DNA of 64,000 nt from DATARR01 sp036376245 (GTDB lineage: Bacteria > Acidobacteriota > Thermoanaerobaculia > Multivoradales > UBA5704), in assembly GCA_036376245.1 (NCBI GenBank), contig DASVAS010000028.1:1-64000 (forward strand), written 5' to 3'. Positions 24,483 through 33,788 of the stretch are shown here, in pieces. Under the pieces are notes generated by a model. The model had not been told where the DNA came from. It saw only the letters and a list, made by a program, of their open reading frames with translations, and made no database searches. Every line of letters begins with the position of its first letter. Positions within the stretch are counted from its first letter, which is position 1. Made by a program: the position numbers and the translations under genes.

Positions 24483-25541
24483 GTGCTCTTCTCCCGCACC
24501 AAGAAGGGTGTAGTAGGCCTGGACATCGGCAGCTCCGCGATCAAGCTCGTCGAGCTTCGAGAGCGCAAGGGGGAGTTCTCCCTGCAGCGCCTCGGCGTCG
24601 AGCCGCTGTCGCCGGAAGCCATCGTGGACGGCTCGATCATGGACTCGTCGCTGGTGGTGGACGCCATCCACCGTCTGAACGACACCACCAAGGCCAAGGG
24701 CGCGAACTTCGCGACCTCGCTGTCGGGCCACTCCGTGATCATCAAGAAGATCCAGCTCCCGGCGATGTCGGAGGAGGAGCTGGCCGACTCCATCCAATGG
24801 GAGGCGGAGCAGTACATCCCCTTCGACATCAACGACGTGCGCCTGGACTACGTGGTGCTGTCGGAGGGCGAGCCGGGGCGGGACAACATGGAGGTCCTGC
24901 TGGTCGCGGTCAAGCGCGACAAGGTCAACGACTACGTGTCGGTGATCAGCCAGGCGGGCAAGACGCCGTCGATCGTGGACGTGGACGTCTTCGCGGTGCA
25001 GAACGCCTATGAGGTGAACTACGACCTCGATCCGCGCAAGGTGGTGGCGCTGATCAACATGGGCGCGGGGGTCACCAACATCAACATCCTGGCGCGCGGC
25101 GGCACGGTGTTCTGGCGCGACATCTCGTTCGGCGGCAACCAGTTCACGGAGGCGTTGCAGCGGGAGTTCAACCTGTCCTTCCCGCAGTCCGAGTCGCTGA
25201 AGCAGGGGGAGTCGGTGGACCGCTACTCGCCGGCCGACGCGCGGCCGGTGCTGGACGCGGTGTCGGCGGAGATGGCGTCGGAGATCCGCAAGACCTTCGA
25301 CTTCTTCTCGGCGACGTCGTCCGAGGGCCCGGTGGACGAGCTGGTGCTCTCCGGCGGCTGCGCGCTGACGCCGAACCTGGAGCAGGTGCTGCGCGACCGT
25401 TTCCAGGTGCCGACGGAGCTGATGAACCCGCTGCGCAAGATCCAGTTCAAGGAGAGCGACTTCGACGCGGCGTGGCTGCAGTCGATCGCTCCCATGGCGG
25501 CGGTGGCCGTGGGGCTCGCCATCCGGAAGGTAGGGGATTAG
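24483..25541 (+). CDS. pilM: type IV pilus assembly protein PilM
   Basis: A 352-aa actin-like ATPase of the pilus alignment complex. GTG 24483 (reading MLFSRTKKGVVGLDIGSSAIKLVEL) is preferred because GGGGGAG lies 6 nt before it; a TTG at 24468 would place the ribosome site inside the gene. The phosphate-binding motif GLDIGSSAIK and the second ATPase motif (ALINMGAGVTNINIL) are present, as is the C-terminal LVLSGGCALTPNLEQVL adenosine motif. It is cytoplasmic and binds the N-terminal tail of PilN, encoded 4 nt downstream. Confidence 0.93.
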   Translation: MLFSRTKKGVVGLDIGSSAIKLVELRERKGEFSLQRLGVEPLSPEAIVDGSIMDSSLVVDAIHRLNDTTKAKGANFATSLSGHSVIIKKIQLPAMSEEELADSIQWEAEQYIPFDINDVRLDYVVLSEGEPGRDNMEVLLVAVKRDKVNDYVSVISQAGKTPSIVDVDVFAVQNAYEVNYDLDPRKVVALINMGAGVTNINILARGGTVFWRDISFGGNQFTEALQREFNLSFPQSESLKQGESVDRYSPADARPVLDAVSAEMASEIRKTFDFFSATSSEGPVDELVLSGGCALTPNLEQVLRDRFQVPTELMNPLRKIQFKESDFDAAWLQSIAPMAAVAVGLAIRKVGD

Positions 25542-25545
25542 ACCG

Positions 25546-26193
25546 ATGATCAAGATCAATCTCCTCTCCGAAGGCAAGCGCCCGGCCGCGGTACGCAAGA
25601 AGGCCGTCCTGAAGACGGGCGGCCAGGACGTCGGCCAGTACCTGCTGGTGGTGGGCCTGCTGCTGGGCGGCCTCGGTCTGGCGGCCATGTACTGGGTGTG
25701 GAAGGGGCGGGTCGAAGAGAAGACGGAAGAGGTGAGGGTGGCGCAGCAGGAGGTGGACGCCCTCGCCGAGGTGATCAAGGAGGTCGAGGAGTTCAAGGCG
25801 AAGAAGGCCGAGCTGGAGCGCAAGATCGGGATCATCAACGATCTCAAGGCGAACCAGCGGGGGCCGGTGCGGGTGATGGACTACATCTCGCGCGCCCTGC
25901 CGGAGCTCCTCTGGCTCGACCGGCTGAAGATGGACAACGACTCGATCGAGATCGAGGGCCGGGCCTTCAACACCAACGCCGTCGCCGCCTTCATCGAGAA
26001 CCTGGACAAGGTGCCGGAGTTCGACGAGCCGATCCTGAAGAGCACGGAAGAGCAGACCGGCGGCGTCTACAAGTTCGTGGTCAACTTCAACTATTCGTTC
26101 GCCTCGAAGGCCAAGCCGGCGGCGGGGGAAGAAGGGGAGGAAGCGTCAGAGGGCGCCTCTCCCGCTCCCTCGGACCCGGCGACGTCGGGGTAG
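25546..26193 (+). CDS. pilN: type IV pilus assembly protein PilN
   Basis: A 215-aa bitopic inner-membrane protein. The N-terminal MIKINLLSEGKRP is the conserved cytoplasmic tail that docks into PilM (consensus INLL). One transmembrane helix (about residues 30-53, YLLVVGLLLGGLGLAAMYWVW) is followed by a coiled coil and a ferredoxin-like periplasmic domain (LLWLDRLKMDNDSIEIEGRAF). The C-terminal tail is Glu/Ala/Pro-rich. It dimerises with PilO, encoded 12 nt downstream. Confidence 0.92.
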   Translation: MIKINLLSEGKRPAAVRKKAVLKTGGQDVGQYLLVVGLLLGGLGLAAMYWVWKGRVEEKTEEVRVAQQEVDALAEVIKEVEEFKAKKAELERKIGIINDLKANQRGPVRVMDYISRALPELLWLDRLKMDNDSIEIEGRAFNTNAVAAFIENLDKVPEFDEPILKSTEEQTGGVYKFVVNFNYSFASKAKPAAGEEGEEASEGASPAPSDPATSG

Positions 26194-26205
26194 GAGGACA
26201 GGGCC

Positions 26206-26907
26206 TTGGCGATCAAGACCGGACTCGAAGGCAAGCCCTGGTATTTCGGCCTCGGCTTGGGGTTGGTCATCGGCCTTCTGCTGTTCCTCGCCGGCTGGTG
26301 GCGGATGTTGCAGCCGCTGCGCGACGAGTACGAGCGCAAGGAGGCCGAGCTGGAGACGCTCCAGGCGAAGATCCAGGAAGGGCGGGCGGCCCGGCAGGAG
26401 CTGCCGAAGTTCCGCGAGGAGGTGCGGCAGCTCGAGCTGGAGCTCGACAAGCTGCTGCGCATCCTGCCGGCGCGGCGCAACACGCCGGACCTGATGCGGC
26501 GCATCCGCTCGCTGGCCGAGCAGGGGGACTTCGGGCTGAAGAAGTTCAACCCCGGGCAGCTCTCCGACAAGGAGTTCTTCAGCGAGTGGCCGATCAGCGT
26601 CAACGTCGAGGGCACGTACCACAACCTGGCGCTGTTCTTCGACCGCATCAGCCGCTTCTCGCGCATCATCAACATCGAAGACCTGGAGATCACCGCCCGG
26701 CAGCCGACCGCCAAGGGCCCGCACACCATCGCCTCCACGTTCACGGCGAAGACGTTCGTCTACAAGGAGCCGGAGCCGGAGGACGAGGGCGAGGAGGGCG
26801 AAGGGGCCACGACGGCGTCCGGAGCGTCGGGGAAGGCGGCGGCCGCGGCGGAGGGCCCGGGGTCGCGCATCCGTTCGGGCGGCGTGCCCGCGGGAGGACC
26901 TGAGTAA
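26206..26907 (+). CDS. pilO: type IV pilus assembly protein PilO
   Basis: A 233-aa partner of PilN. Translation starts at TTG 26206, with AGGAGG 8 nt upstream; no ATG or GTG in frame fits the family N-terminus. Layout: short cytoplasmic part, one transmembrane helix (LGLGLVIGLLLFLAGWW), coiled coil (YERKEAELETLQAKIQEGRAARQELPKFREEV) and a periplasmic ferredoxin-like domain (FSEWPISVNVEGTYHNLALFFDRISRFSRIINIEDL). The stop overlaps the pilP start by one base (TAATG). Confidence 0.92.
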   Translation: MAIKTGLEGKPWYFGLGLGLVIGLLLFLAGWWRMLQPLRDEYERKEAELETLQAKIQEGRAARQELPKFREEVRQLELELDKLLRILPARRNTPDLMRRIRSLAEQGDFGLKKFNPGQLSDKEFFSEWPISVNVEGTYHNLALFFDRISRFSRIINIEDLEITARQPTAKGPHTIASTFTAKTFVYKEPEPEDEGEEGEGATTASGASGKAAAAAEGPGSRIRSGGVPAGGPE

Positions 26908-27464
26908 TGTCCCGTTTCATCAAGCCTTCGCTCCTCATCGCCCTGCTGGCGCTGGCGGTCTCGTGGACCGCCCTGGCGCAGCAGCAGAAGCCCCCGGCGT
27001 CGTCGCCGCCGGCGCAGAAGCCGTCGGCGGAGGGCGAGGCCGAGGCGCCGCCGGAAGGGCCGGTGACGGACCTGCAGGACATCGACGAGATCCTCGAAGG
27101 CGAAGAGGAGGTGCTGTCGGGCGGCAGCTTCTCCTACGACCCCGGCAACCGCCGCGACCCGTTCAAGTCGCTGCTGGCGGTGCAGGACCGCCCCGAGCTG
27201 CGGGGACCGCGGCCGGAGGGCGTGCCGGGGCTGCTGATCGACGAGATCGACCTCACCGGGATCTTCCGGACGAGCAAGGGCTACGTGGCCCAGGTAGTGG
27301 CCGCGAACCAGAAGAAGAGCTATCTGCTGAGGGAGGGAGACCAGCTCTACGACGGCGACGTGGTGAGCATCAATCGCAACGAGGTGGTCTTCAAGCAGAT
27401 CGTGCAGGATCCGACCGCCTTGAAGCCGTTCCGCGAGGTGGTCAAGAGCCTGAACCCGTCCTGA
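26907..27464 (+). CDS. pilP: type IV pilus assembly protein PilP
   Basis: A 185-aa periplasmic protein that links the PilNO complex to the PilQ secretin. A signal peptide (LLIALLALAVSWTALAQQ) precedes a disordered Pro/Gln/Glu linker. The PilP beta-domain follows: FSYDPGNRRDPFKSLL, then LTGIFRTSKGYVAQVVAANQKKSYLLREGDQLYDGDVVSINRNEVVFKQ, the standard family signature. No lipobox Cys is visible, unlike many proteobacterial PilP lipoproteins, so it may be anchored only by partners. Confidence 0.9.
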   Translation: MSRFIKPSLLIALLALAVSWTALAQQQKPPASSPPAQKPSAEGEAEAPPEGPVTDLQDIDEILEGEEEVLSGGSFSYDPGNRRDPFKSLLAVQDRPELRGPRPEGVPGLLIDEIDLTGIFRTSKGYVAQVVAANQKKSYLLREGDQLYDGDVVSINRNEVVFKQIVQDPTALKPFREVVKSLNPS

Positions 27465-27507
27465 ACGGGGGTTCACGTTTCAAGGCCCGTAAGGGAGGCG
27501 AGTTGCC

Positions 27508-30078
27508 ATGGGAGAAGTCATGAATAGACGGCGGCGTTGGATCGCTTCGGCGGTCCTGTCGATGGCGGTGGTCTTCGCGGTCACCGCTTCCAGACCCGGT
27601 GGATGGGTCGAGGCCGACCCCGCCGCCAGACCGGCGCCGGCCGATACGAAGCCGGCCCAGGCGCCGGTGGAGATCCGATCCATGGACCTCCGCGAGGGAG
27701 CGCCGGAGGTCATCGTCGACCTGGAAGCGAGCGCGCCGCTGGTGTGGACCAGCTTCCGCAACGCGGAAGGCCGCGTGGTCGTGGAGTTGCCCAACGCGGT
27801 CCCCGGGACGGGGGTCGCCGACCTCGCGCCCGAGGAGGGGCTGGTCTCCTCGCTGACGGTGCAGAAGAGCGAGGAGGGGAGCCGGCCGCTGACCCGGCTG
27901 GTGATCGCCACCCGGCAGGACGCCGAGCACTCGATCTCCGCGGACGGCGCCAAGCTGCGCATCCAGCTCATGCCGGTGGCGGAGCAGAGCGCGGCGAGCG
28001 AGCCGGGCGAGGCGAAGATGGCTTTCGAGCCCCTGGGTGAGGAGAGCCCCGCCCCGGCCGCGCAGGGCACGTCGGATTCCGGCGGCGCGCCCGCCGCGGT
28101 CACCGGCGGCGGCACGCCGGACAGCCCGATGATGGCGCCGGCGCCCTCCGGAGCGAAGGCCTCGCGCCTCGACGCCGTCGAGGTGCTCTCCGCCGGCGGC
28201 GGCGCGGTGATCCGCATCGCCGGCGACGGCGAGTTCCCGTACTCGACCTTCGTGCTCAACGATCCCCGGCGCTTCGTCATCGACCTCGACGGCGTCATCA
28301 ACCGCGCCCCGCGTTCGACCGTCACGGTCGCCGACAGCGTGGTGGAGCGGGTGCGCCTGGCCCAGTTCAAGCCCGCCCCGCGGCCGGTCTCGCGCGTGGT
28401 GTTCGACCTGCGCGGCGACACGGTGCCGGTGATCGAGCGCACCTCGGACGCGCTGGTGGTCTCCTTCCCCGCGGCCGAGGGAGCCGTTCCGGTCTCCGCC
28501 CCGCCCGCGAGGACCCCGGCGCCCGCGCCGGCCCCCGCCGCGACCCGTCCGGCGGCCGCGCAGCCCTCGGACCTCGCCCTGGCCCAGCGCGCCAATCCCT
28601 CGACGGCCGCCGCCATCGAGGCCGAGGACGCGCCGCCGCTGCCGGCGCCCGCGCCGGCGCAGCAGCAGGCCCAGTCGACGGCGCCACCGCAGGTGCAGAT
28701 CGCGCCGTCGTCCCGGCAGGTGCAGCCGGCCGCTCCGGCCGGCAGCGCGCAGCCGGGGAGCCGCCCGTCGACCGCCCCGGTGGAGGTCACCTCGCCCGAG
28801 CCCACGCCCGCGGCCACCGTGCTGCAGCAGAAGAAGGGTCCGGGCGACACCGACAAGCAGTACTTCGGCGAGCCGATCGACCTCAAGGTCACCAACGCGG
28901 ACGTGACGGACGTGCTGCGCACGTTCGCCCAGATCAGCGGCCTGAACATCATCGTGCAGCCCGGCGTGGGCGGCCAGGTGACGGCCGAGCTGGAGAACGT
29001 GCCGTGGGACCAGGCGCTGGAGCAGGTGCTCAAGATCAACAACCTGGACTATGAGCTGGACGGCAACGTCATGCGCATCGCTCCCACCTCCGTGCTGCAG
29101 AAGGAGGCCCAGGAGCGGCAGCAGCTCGCGGCGGCCAAGGCCCTGGCGATCCCGCTGCGTACGGTCTACCAGCGCCTGAGCTACGCCGACGCCCGCGACG
29201 TGGCGCTGCTGCTGCGCACCGGCACCACGGGCATCCTGTCGCAGCGCGGCAGCGTGGTGGTCGACCGCCGCACCAACGCCCTGATCATCAAGGAGCTGCC
29301 CACCAACATGGACGCCGTCCTGTCGGTGGTGGACCTCCTCGACTCGCCCGAGCCGCAGGTGATGATCGAGGCGCGGATCGTGGAGACCACCAAGCGCTTC
29401 ACCCGCGACCTCGGCATCGCCTGGGGCTTCGACGCGGTGGCCAGCGCGGCGACCGGCAACACGACCGGCCTGGTCTTCCCCAACAACATCGACGCCTCGG
29501 GCGGCGTGAACCTCGGCAGCGCCGGCCAGAACGGCGTGATCAACCTGCGCCTGGGCAACGTGCTCAACACCTTCCAGCTCGACGTCGCCTTGCAGGCGGC
29601 CGAGAGCGAGGGCCTGATCACCATCCTCTCGGCGCCCAAGGTGGCGACGCTGAACAACCAGCGGGCGTCGATCCAGAGCGGCTTGCAGATCCCGGTGCAG
29701 ACGATCCTGAACAACACGGTGACGGTGCAGTTCATCAACGCCACCCTGCGCCTCGACGTGATCCCGCAGGTCACGGCCGAGGGCACGGTGCTGATGGACA
29801 TCGACATCTCGAAGCGCGAGCCGCAGCTCGCCTTCCTGGTGCCGGGCGCCACCAACGCCCCGATCGCCACCAAGGACGCCCGCACCCGGCTGGTGGTCCG
29901 CGACGGCGGCACGGCGGTGATCGGCGGCATCTACGAGGTGCAGACCAGCAACGGCGAGAACCGCGTGCCGGGCCTCGCCAACATCCCGCTGATCGGCCAC
30001 CTGTTCAAGAACCGCAGCCGCAGCGACGAGAACGACGAGCTGCTGATTTTCATTACGCCCAGAATCATCAAGATCTGA
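27508..30078 (+). CDS. pilQ: type IV pilus secretin PilQ
   Basis: An 856-aa outer-membrane channel through which the pilus exits. A signal peptide lies near residues 6-30, followed by two AMIN domains (about 50-150 and 225-330) that bind peptidoglycan, and a long Ala/Pro linker (about 330-450) rich in low-complexity sequence. The STN/N0 domain follows (DLKVTNADVTDVLRTFAQISGLNIIVQP, from about 454), then N1 and the secretin beta-barrel (LNNQRASIQSGLQIPVQT, RDGGTAVIGGIYE, VPGLANIPLIGHLFKNRS). It ends in DELLIFITPRIIKI, as expected. It closes the pilMNOPQ operon. Confidence 0.94.
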   Translation: MGEVMNRRRRWIASAVLSMAVVFAVTASRPGGWVEADPAARPAPADTKPAQAPVEIRSMDLREGAPEVIVDLEASAPLVWTSFRNAEGRVVVELPNAVPGTGVADLAPEEGLVSSLTVQKSEEGSRPLTRLVIATRQDAEHSISADGAKLRIQLMPVAEQSAASEPGEAKMAFEPLGEESPAPAAQGTSDSGGAPAAVTGGGTPDSPMMAPAPSGAKASRLDAVEVLSAGGGAVIRIAGDGEFPYSTFVLNDPRRFVIDLDGVINRAPRSTVTVADSVVERVRLAQFKPAPRPVSRVVFDLRGDTVPVIERTSDALVVSFPAAEGAVPVSAPPARTPAPAPAPAATRPAAAQPSDLALAQRANPSTAAAIEAEDAPPLPAPAPAQQQAQSTAPPQVQIAPSSRQVQPAAPAGSAQPGSRPSTAPVEVTSPEPTPAATVLQQKKGPGDTDKQYFGEPIDLKVTNADVTDVLRTFAQISGLNIIVQPGVGGQVTAELENVPWDQALEQVLKINNLDYELDGNVMRIAPTSVLQKEAQERQQLAAAKALAIPLRTVYQRLSYADARDVALLLRTGTTGILSQRGSVVVDRRTNALIIKELPTNMDAVLSVVDLLDSPEPQVMIEARIVETTKRFTRDLGIAWGFDAVASAATGNTTGLVFPNNIDASGGVNLGSAGQNGVINLRLGNVLNTFQLDVALQAAESEGLITILSAPKVATLNNQRASIQSGLQIPVQTILNNTVTVQFINATLRLDVIPQVTAEGTVLMDIDISKREPQLAFLVPGATNAPIATKDARTRLVVRDGGTAVIGGIYEVQTSNGENRVPGLANIPLIGHLFKNRSRSDENDELLIFITPRIIKI

Positions 30079-30094
30079 CGATCGGGAGCGGACC

Positions 30095-30640
30095 ATGAAG
30101 ACGAAATCCATCCTCCTTCTTCTGCTGATCGCCGCCGCGCTGACGGTGTCGAGCTGCCGCTCCCGCACCGACCGGAGCGAGGGCACCGTCCTGCTGTCGG
30201 TCAGCGACTTCAACGGGCTGCCCATCTCCATCAGCCTGGGGGACGGCAACGCGCCGTTCATCGTCGAGGAGATCGAGTTGCGCAACATCGCCAAGGACCC
30301 CAACGGCACCACCAGCGACCTGATGGACATCGAGCTGCGGAGCTACGAGGTGCGCTACCGGCGGCGCGACACCGGCACGCGGGTGCCGCCGCCCACGGTA
30401 CAGGGCCTCTTCGGCATCGTGCCGGTGGGCGGCACCACCGACCTGGAGAACGTGCCGTTCCTGTTCACCGACCAGCTCCAGAATCCGCCGTTGAAGGATC
30501 TGGTGGATTTCGGCCGCGACACGGAGACCGGGACCGCGGTGGTCGTCCTGGACGTTTCCCTGCGCTTCTTCGGCCGCACCCTGTCGGGTGACGACATCGT
30601 TTCGGATCCGGCAACGTTCACGATTGAAGTCCGGCCTTGA
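30095..30640 (+). CDS. lipoprotein downstream of pilQ, unknown family
   Basis: A 181-aa lipoprotein: hydrophobic signal (SILLLLLIAAALTVSSC) with the lipid-modified Cys at residue 21. The mature part is beta-rich with no recognised domain. It lies 16 nt after pilQ and 19 nt before the IPT/TIG lipoprotein, all on the same strand, so it is probably co-transcribed with the pilus genes. A role in secretin assembly (pilotin-like) is possible but unsupported by any motif. Confidence 0.72.
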   Translation: MKTKSILLLLLIAAALTVSSCRSRTDRSEGTVLLSVSDFNGLPISISLGDGNAPFIVEEIELRNIAKDPNGTTSDLMDIELRSYEVRYRRRDTGTRVPPPTVQGLFGIVPVGGTTDLENVPFLFTDQLQNPPLKDLVDFGRDTETGTAVVVLDVSLRFFGRTLSGDDIVSDPATFTIEVRP

Positions 30641-30659
30641 GCCTCGCGGGAGCTTTGTT

Positions 30660-32507
30660 ATGAGACTTTTGAGGAACGCCTCTCTTCTGTCGCTGGCGCT
30701 GGCCCTGACGCTGGCCGTGGGCTGCACGGATTCGCCCACCGAGCCTTCGGACAGCCCCGCCGTCACACCCAAGCCGCCGGCGCCCGTCACCACCTTCACG
30801 GTGTCGGTCTCGGCCAGCCCGTCGGAGATCACCGCGGGCGGCACCGGCACGAGCAATATCAACGTCCAGGTGCGGCGCACGGACAACGGGCAGGTGCCGC
30901 CGGACCTGACGGCGGTGACCCTGACCACCAACCTGGGCGCCTTCGGCAGCCCGGGCGGTCCGCAGACGCTGAACCTGCAACTGGTCAACGGCGAGGCCCA
31001 GGCCACGCTCTTCGCGGGGGACGCGACCGGCACCGCCACCATCCGCGCCACGGTCGGCCCCAGCAGCGGTGCGGCCAACGTGCGCATCGGTGAGCCGGCG
31101 ACGTTCTTCATCTCCTCGGTCTCGCCCAACGTCGGCAGCCCGCAGGGCGGCGAGCAGGTGACCATCCTCGGCGGCGGCTTCGAGCAGCCGGTGCGGGTGA
31201 CCTTCAACGGCGCCACGGCCACCGTGCGGTCGGTCTCCCCGAACCGGATCGTCGTCACCACCCCCTCGGCCACGGCCGCCGGCGTGGACGTGGGCGTTGG
31301 GGAGAGCGAGTCGGTCAGCGTCGTGGTCACCATCAACGTCAACGAGGTCAACCAGGACACCGACACCATCGATCGCGGCTTCACCTACGCCTCGGGCGGC
31401 GGCACCCCCTCGCAGCCGCAGGTCTTCAGCGTCAGCCCGCAGTCGGGCAACAACGAGGGCGGCACCCGCGTGACCATCGTCGGCGAGGGCTTCCAGTCGC
31501 CGGTGCAGGTGCTCTTCGGCATCGGCACCAGCGCCGAGAGCTTCGACGGCGTCGAGGCCACGGTCGAGTCCGTGAGCTCGACCCGCATCGTCGCCAGGAC
31601 CCCGGCGGCCACCGGCTTCGGGCAGAACCTGAACAACCAGCTCGTCGACATCCTGGTCAGGAACGTCAACACCGGCTTCAGCACCGTCCGCCGGCAGCAG
31701 TTCAAGTACGGCACCGACGTGCTGATCACGGCCATGGGACCCGGCTCGGGCTCCTATCTCGGCGGCACCCGGGTGACCATCCAGGGCCAGGGCTTCGACG
31801 AGCCGGTCGCGGTCTCCTTCAACTTCTCCAACCCGTCGGTCGGCGTGGCGCAGCAGGTGGTCTCGGTCACCGGCACGCAGATCGTGGTCCTCACCTCCCC
31901 GGCGCCGCTGCCGGACACCTGCCCGGCGAACGGCCTGATCTCGGTCGACTCCATCCGGGTGGTCAACATCGACTCGGGCGACTCGGACGACGCCGACATC
32001 GGCTTCAACTTCATCGTCCCGATCCCGCAGATCTTCAACATCAACCCGTCGGGAGGAGCCCCGGGGGCCAACGCGGTGATCTCGGGCGCGAACTTCGGCT
32101 CGAACGTACAGGTGATCTTCGGCGCCGCGACGTCCGGCAGCGCGGCGCAGGTCCTCTCCAACACCGGGGGCTCGATCACCGTGCGGGTGCCGAACGCGCC
32201 GCAGGGCTTCGCCTTCATCCAGGAACCCTGCGACGGCAACGGCGACGGCATCCCGGGCGGCATGCGCAACGCGCCGACGCCGATCACCGTCAACGTCCGC
32301 AACCTCGACGGCACGGGCTGCATCGGGACGCTGACCAACGCGTACCTGCTGACGCCGCCGAACACCACCTGCAGCGGCGACAGCTCGACGCCGCCGCCGC
32401 CGCCGACCGTGCAGTGCAACGACGGCTTCGACAACGACAGCGACGGGCTGATCGACGCCGCCGACCCGCAGTGCACGGGGCCGACGGACAACACCGAGGG
32501 CAGCTAG
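30660..32507 (+). CDS. lipoprotein with IPT/TIG immunoglobulin-like repeats
   Basis: A 615-aa surface or periplasmic lipoprotein. ATG 30660 gives a lipobox with Cys22 (LALTLAVGC). A first Ig-like region (TVSVSASPSEITAGGTGTSNI) is followed by several IPT/TIG domains with the pattern SPNVGSPQGGEQVTILGGGF, SPQSGNNEGGTRVTIVGEGF, GPGSGSYLGGTRVTIQGQGF and NPSGGAPGANAVISGANFG. The C-terminus has CNDGFDNDSDGLIDAADPQC, an Asp-rich, Cys-flanked segment typical of Ca-binding tails on exported proteins. It is likely an adhesion or structural protein linked to the pilus operon. Confidence 0.8.
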   Translation: MRLLRNASLLSLALALTLAVGCTDSPTEPSDSPAVTPKPPAPVTTFTVSVSASPSEITAGGTGTSNINVQVRRTDNGQVPPDLTAVTLTTNLGAFGSPGGPQTLNLQLVNGEAQATLFAGDATGTATIRATVGPSSGAANVRIGEPATFFISSVSPNVGSPQGGEQVTILGGGFEQPVRVTFNGATATVRSVSPNRIVVTTPSATAAGVDVGVGESESVSVVVTINVNEVNQDTDTIDRGFTYASGGGTPSQPQVFSVSPQSGNNEGGTRVTIVGEGFQSPVQVLFGIGTSAESFDGVEATVESVSSTRIVARTPAATGFGQNLNNQLVDILVRNVNTGFSTVRRQQFKYGTDVLITAMGPGSGSYLGGTRVTIQGQGFDEPVAVSFNFSNPSVGVAQQVVSVTGTQIVVLTSPAPLPDTCPANGLISVDSIRVVNIDSGDSDDADIGFNFIVPIPQIFNINPSGGAPGANAVISGANFGSNVQVIFGAATSGSAAQVLSNTGGSITVRVPNAPQGFAFIQEPCDGNGDGIPGGMRNAPTPITVNVRNLDGTGCIGTLTNAYLLTPPNTTCSGDSSTPPPPPTVQCNDGFDNDSDGLIDAADPQCTGPTDNTEGS

Positions 32508-32537
32508 CCGAGCCCTCTTGCGTTGAGGTACCTTTTC

Positions 32538-32574
32538 GGGGCGGCCGTCCACGGACGGCCGCCCCGGTTCTTTT
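32538..32574 (+). terminator. strong intrinsic terminator of pil/lipoprotein operon
   Basis: GGGGCGGCCGTCC (32538-32550) and GGACGGCCGCCCC (32553-32565) form a perfect GC-rich stem, followed by GGTTCTTTT. It lies 31 bases after the IPT/TIG gene and should end the transcript that starts before pilM. Confidence 0.85.
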
Positions 32575-32615
32575 GTGGGGCTCCCCCTGACTGGACGGAC
32601 CGCGGCCCCGCTCCG

Positions 32616-32632
32616 TATACTGGGTCGCTATG
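32616..32632 (+). promoter_or_regulatory. -10 element 8 nt before start codon (leaderless)
   Basis: TATACT (32616-32621) is followed by 8 nt and ATG 32630. No Shine-Dalgarno sequence fits. The -35 region is poorly defined. The arrangement right after a strong terminator supports a separate, leaderless transcript. Confidence 0.45.
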
Positions 32633-33607
32633 ACTTCAAGAGCTGTCCTTCCATTGCTATTGTTGGTGACTCTGCTGCCGGCTGTGGGGTGCGACAAGGC
32701 GGCCCCGGTGGCGCCCTCGGGCACGACGCTCTCGATCAGCGCGAACCCCGCGAAGATCGATTCCCCCAGCGGCACCTCCACGATCACCGTGGTCGCGCTG
32801 CGCCCGAACGGCACCCCGGTGAACCCCGGGACCCAGATCCGCTTCAGCACCGACCTGGGCTCCATCCAGGAGGTCGCGGAGGCTGACGATTCCGGCGTCG
32901 CCCGCGCCACTCTGAGAGGGGACGGGCGGCTCGGCACGGCCACGGTATCCGCGACGACGGGCGGCGTCGCCGAGGCGGCGACGCTGGAAGTCCAGATCGG
33001 AACGCCGGCGACGTCCATCAATCTGCAGCCCAATCCGACCACCATTCCCGAGACCGGCGGCACCGTGCAACTGGTCGCGATCCTGACCGACGCCAGCGGC
33101 CGGCCCCTCCAGGGCCGCGGAGTGATCTTCTCCACCGAGGTCGGCGAGCTCCGTTCCAACGGCACCATCCGGCAGACCAACGCCAACGGCCAGGCCACCG
33201 ACCGGCTCGACGTCGAGGCGGGAGACCTGACCAACGGCCAGACGAGCTTCACCGTCAGCGTCCAGGCCGCGGGCGGCGGCGGCGAGGGTGGCGGCGCCGT
33301 CACCGACACCTTCGAGATCCGTGTGCAGGGCGGCCGCCCCGAAGCGGACTTCGACGTTCAGCGCGGAGCCACGGCGAACGAGGTCGCTTTCATCAACCTC
33401 AGCACCGGCGGCGTCGGCAATCTCGAGTACAGGTGGGACTTCGGCGAGCCCGGCAGGCCCAACAACACCTCGACCGAGGAGAACCCGACTCACACGTATC
33501 AGAGCCCCGGCACGTACACGGTCCGGCTCGACGTGGTCGACGATGCCAACCAGTCCTCCGTCTCGATCCAGCAGATCACCGTCCCGGTGGACGACGGCAG
33601 CAACTAG
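32630..33607 (+). CDS. lipoprotein with Ig-like and PKD domains
   Basis: A 325-aa lipoprotein with Cys21 after LLVTLLPAVG. Two Big-type Ig domains come first (LSISANPAKIDSPSGTSTITVVALRPNGTPVNPGTQIRFST; INLQPNPTTIPETGGTVQLVAILTDASGRPLQGRGVIFST), then a Gly-rich linker, and a C-terminal PKD domain (LEYRWDFGEPG...THTYQSPGTYTVRLDVVDD). It resembles exported adhesion or structural proteins and shares its style with the upstream IPT/TIG lipoprotein, from which it is separated by a terminator. Confidence 0.8.
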   Translation: MTSRAVLPLLLLVTLLPAVGCDKAAPVAPSGTTLSISANPAKIDSPSGTSTITVVALRPNGTPVNPGTQIRFSTDLGSIQEVAEADDSGVARATLRGDGRLGTATVSATTGGVAEAATLEVQIGTPATSINLQPNPTTIPETGGTVQLVAILTDASGRPLQGRGVIFSTEVGELRSNGTIRQTNANGQATDRLDVEAGDLTNGQTSFTVSVQAAGGGGEGGGAVTDTFEIRVQGGRPEADFDVQRGATANEVAFINLSTGGVGNLEYRWDFGEPGRPNNTSTEENPTHTYQSPGTYTVRLDVVDDANQSSVSIQQITVPVDDGSN

Positions 33608-33633
33608 GTCTCGGACTGGCGCGGTGAAGGGCG

Positions 33634-33670
33634 AGGCGAGCTTCCATGAGGGGGCTCGCCTCTTCCTTTT
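33634..33670 (+). terminator. intrinsic terminator after PKD lipoprotein
   Basis: AGGCGAGC (33634-33641) pairs with GCTCGCCT (33654-33661) and is followed by CTTCCTTTT. It lies 27 bases past the lipoprotein stop. Confidence 0.7.
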
Positions 33671-33703
33671 CAGGGACTTCGAGCGGATCTGGAAGGCGTA
33701 TGT

Positions 33704-33712
33704 TGCTATAAT
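33704..33712 (+). promoter_or_regulatory. extended -10 promoter (TGCTATAAT)
   Basis: A consensus TATAAT (33707-33712) preceded by TGC forms an extended -10 element. The -35 region is weak, as is usual for this class. It lies 76 nt upstream of the TPR gene and between a terminator and that gene, so it probably drives the TPR-roadblock pair and perhaps accBC. Confidence 0.65.
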
Positions 33713-33788
33713 GCGGCCACTTTGCTGTCGTCCCTGACGCATACCGCCCGTTCTCCGCGCGTCCAACCGCCGCCCGAGGTGCGCCCGC

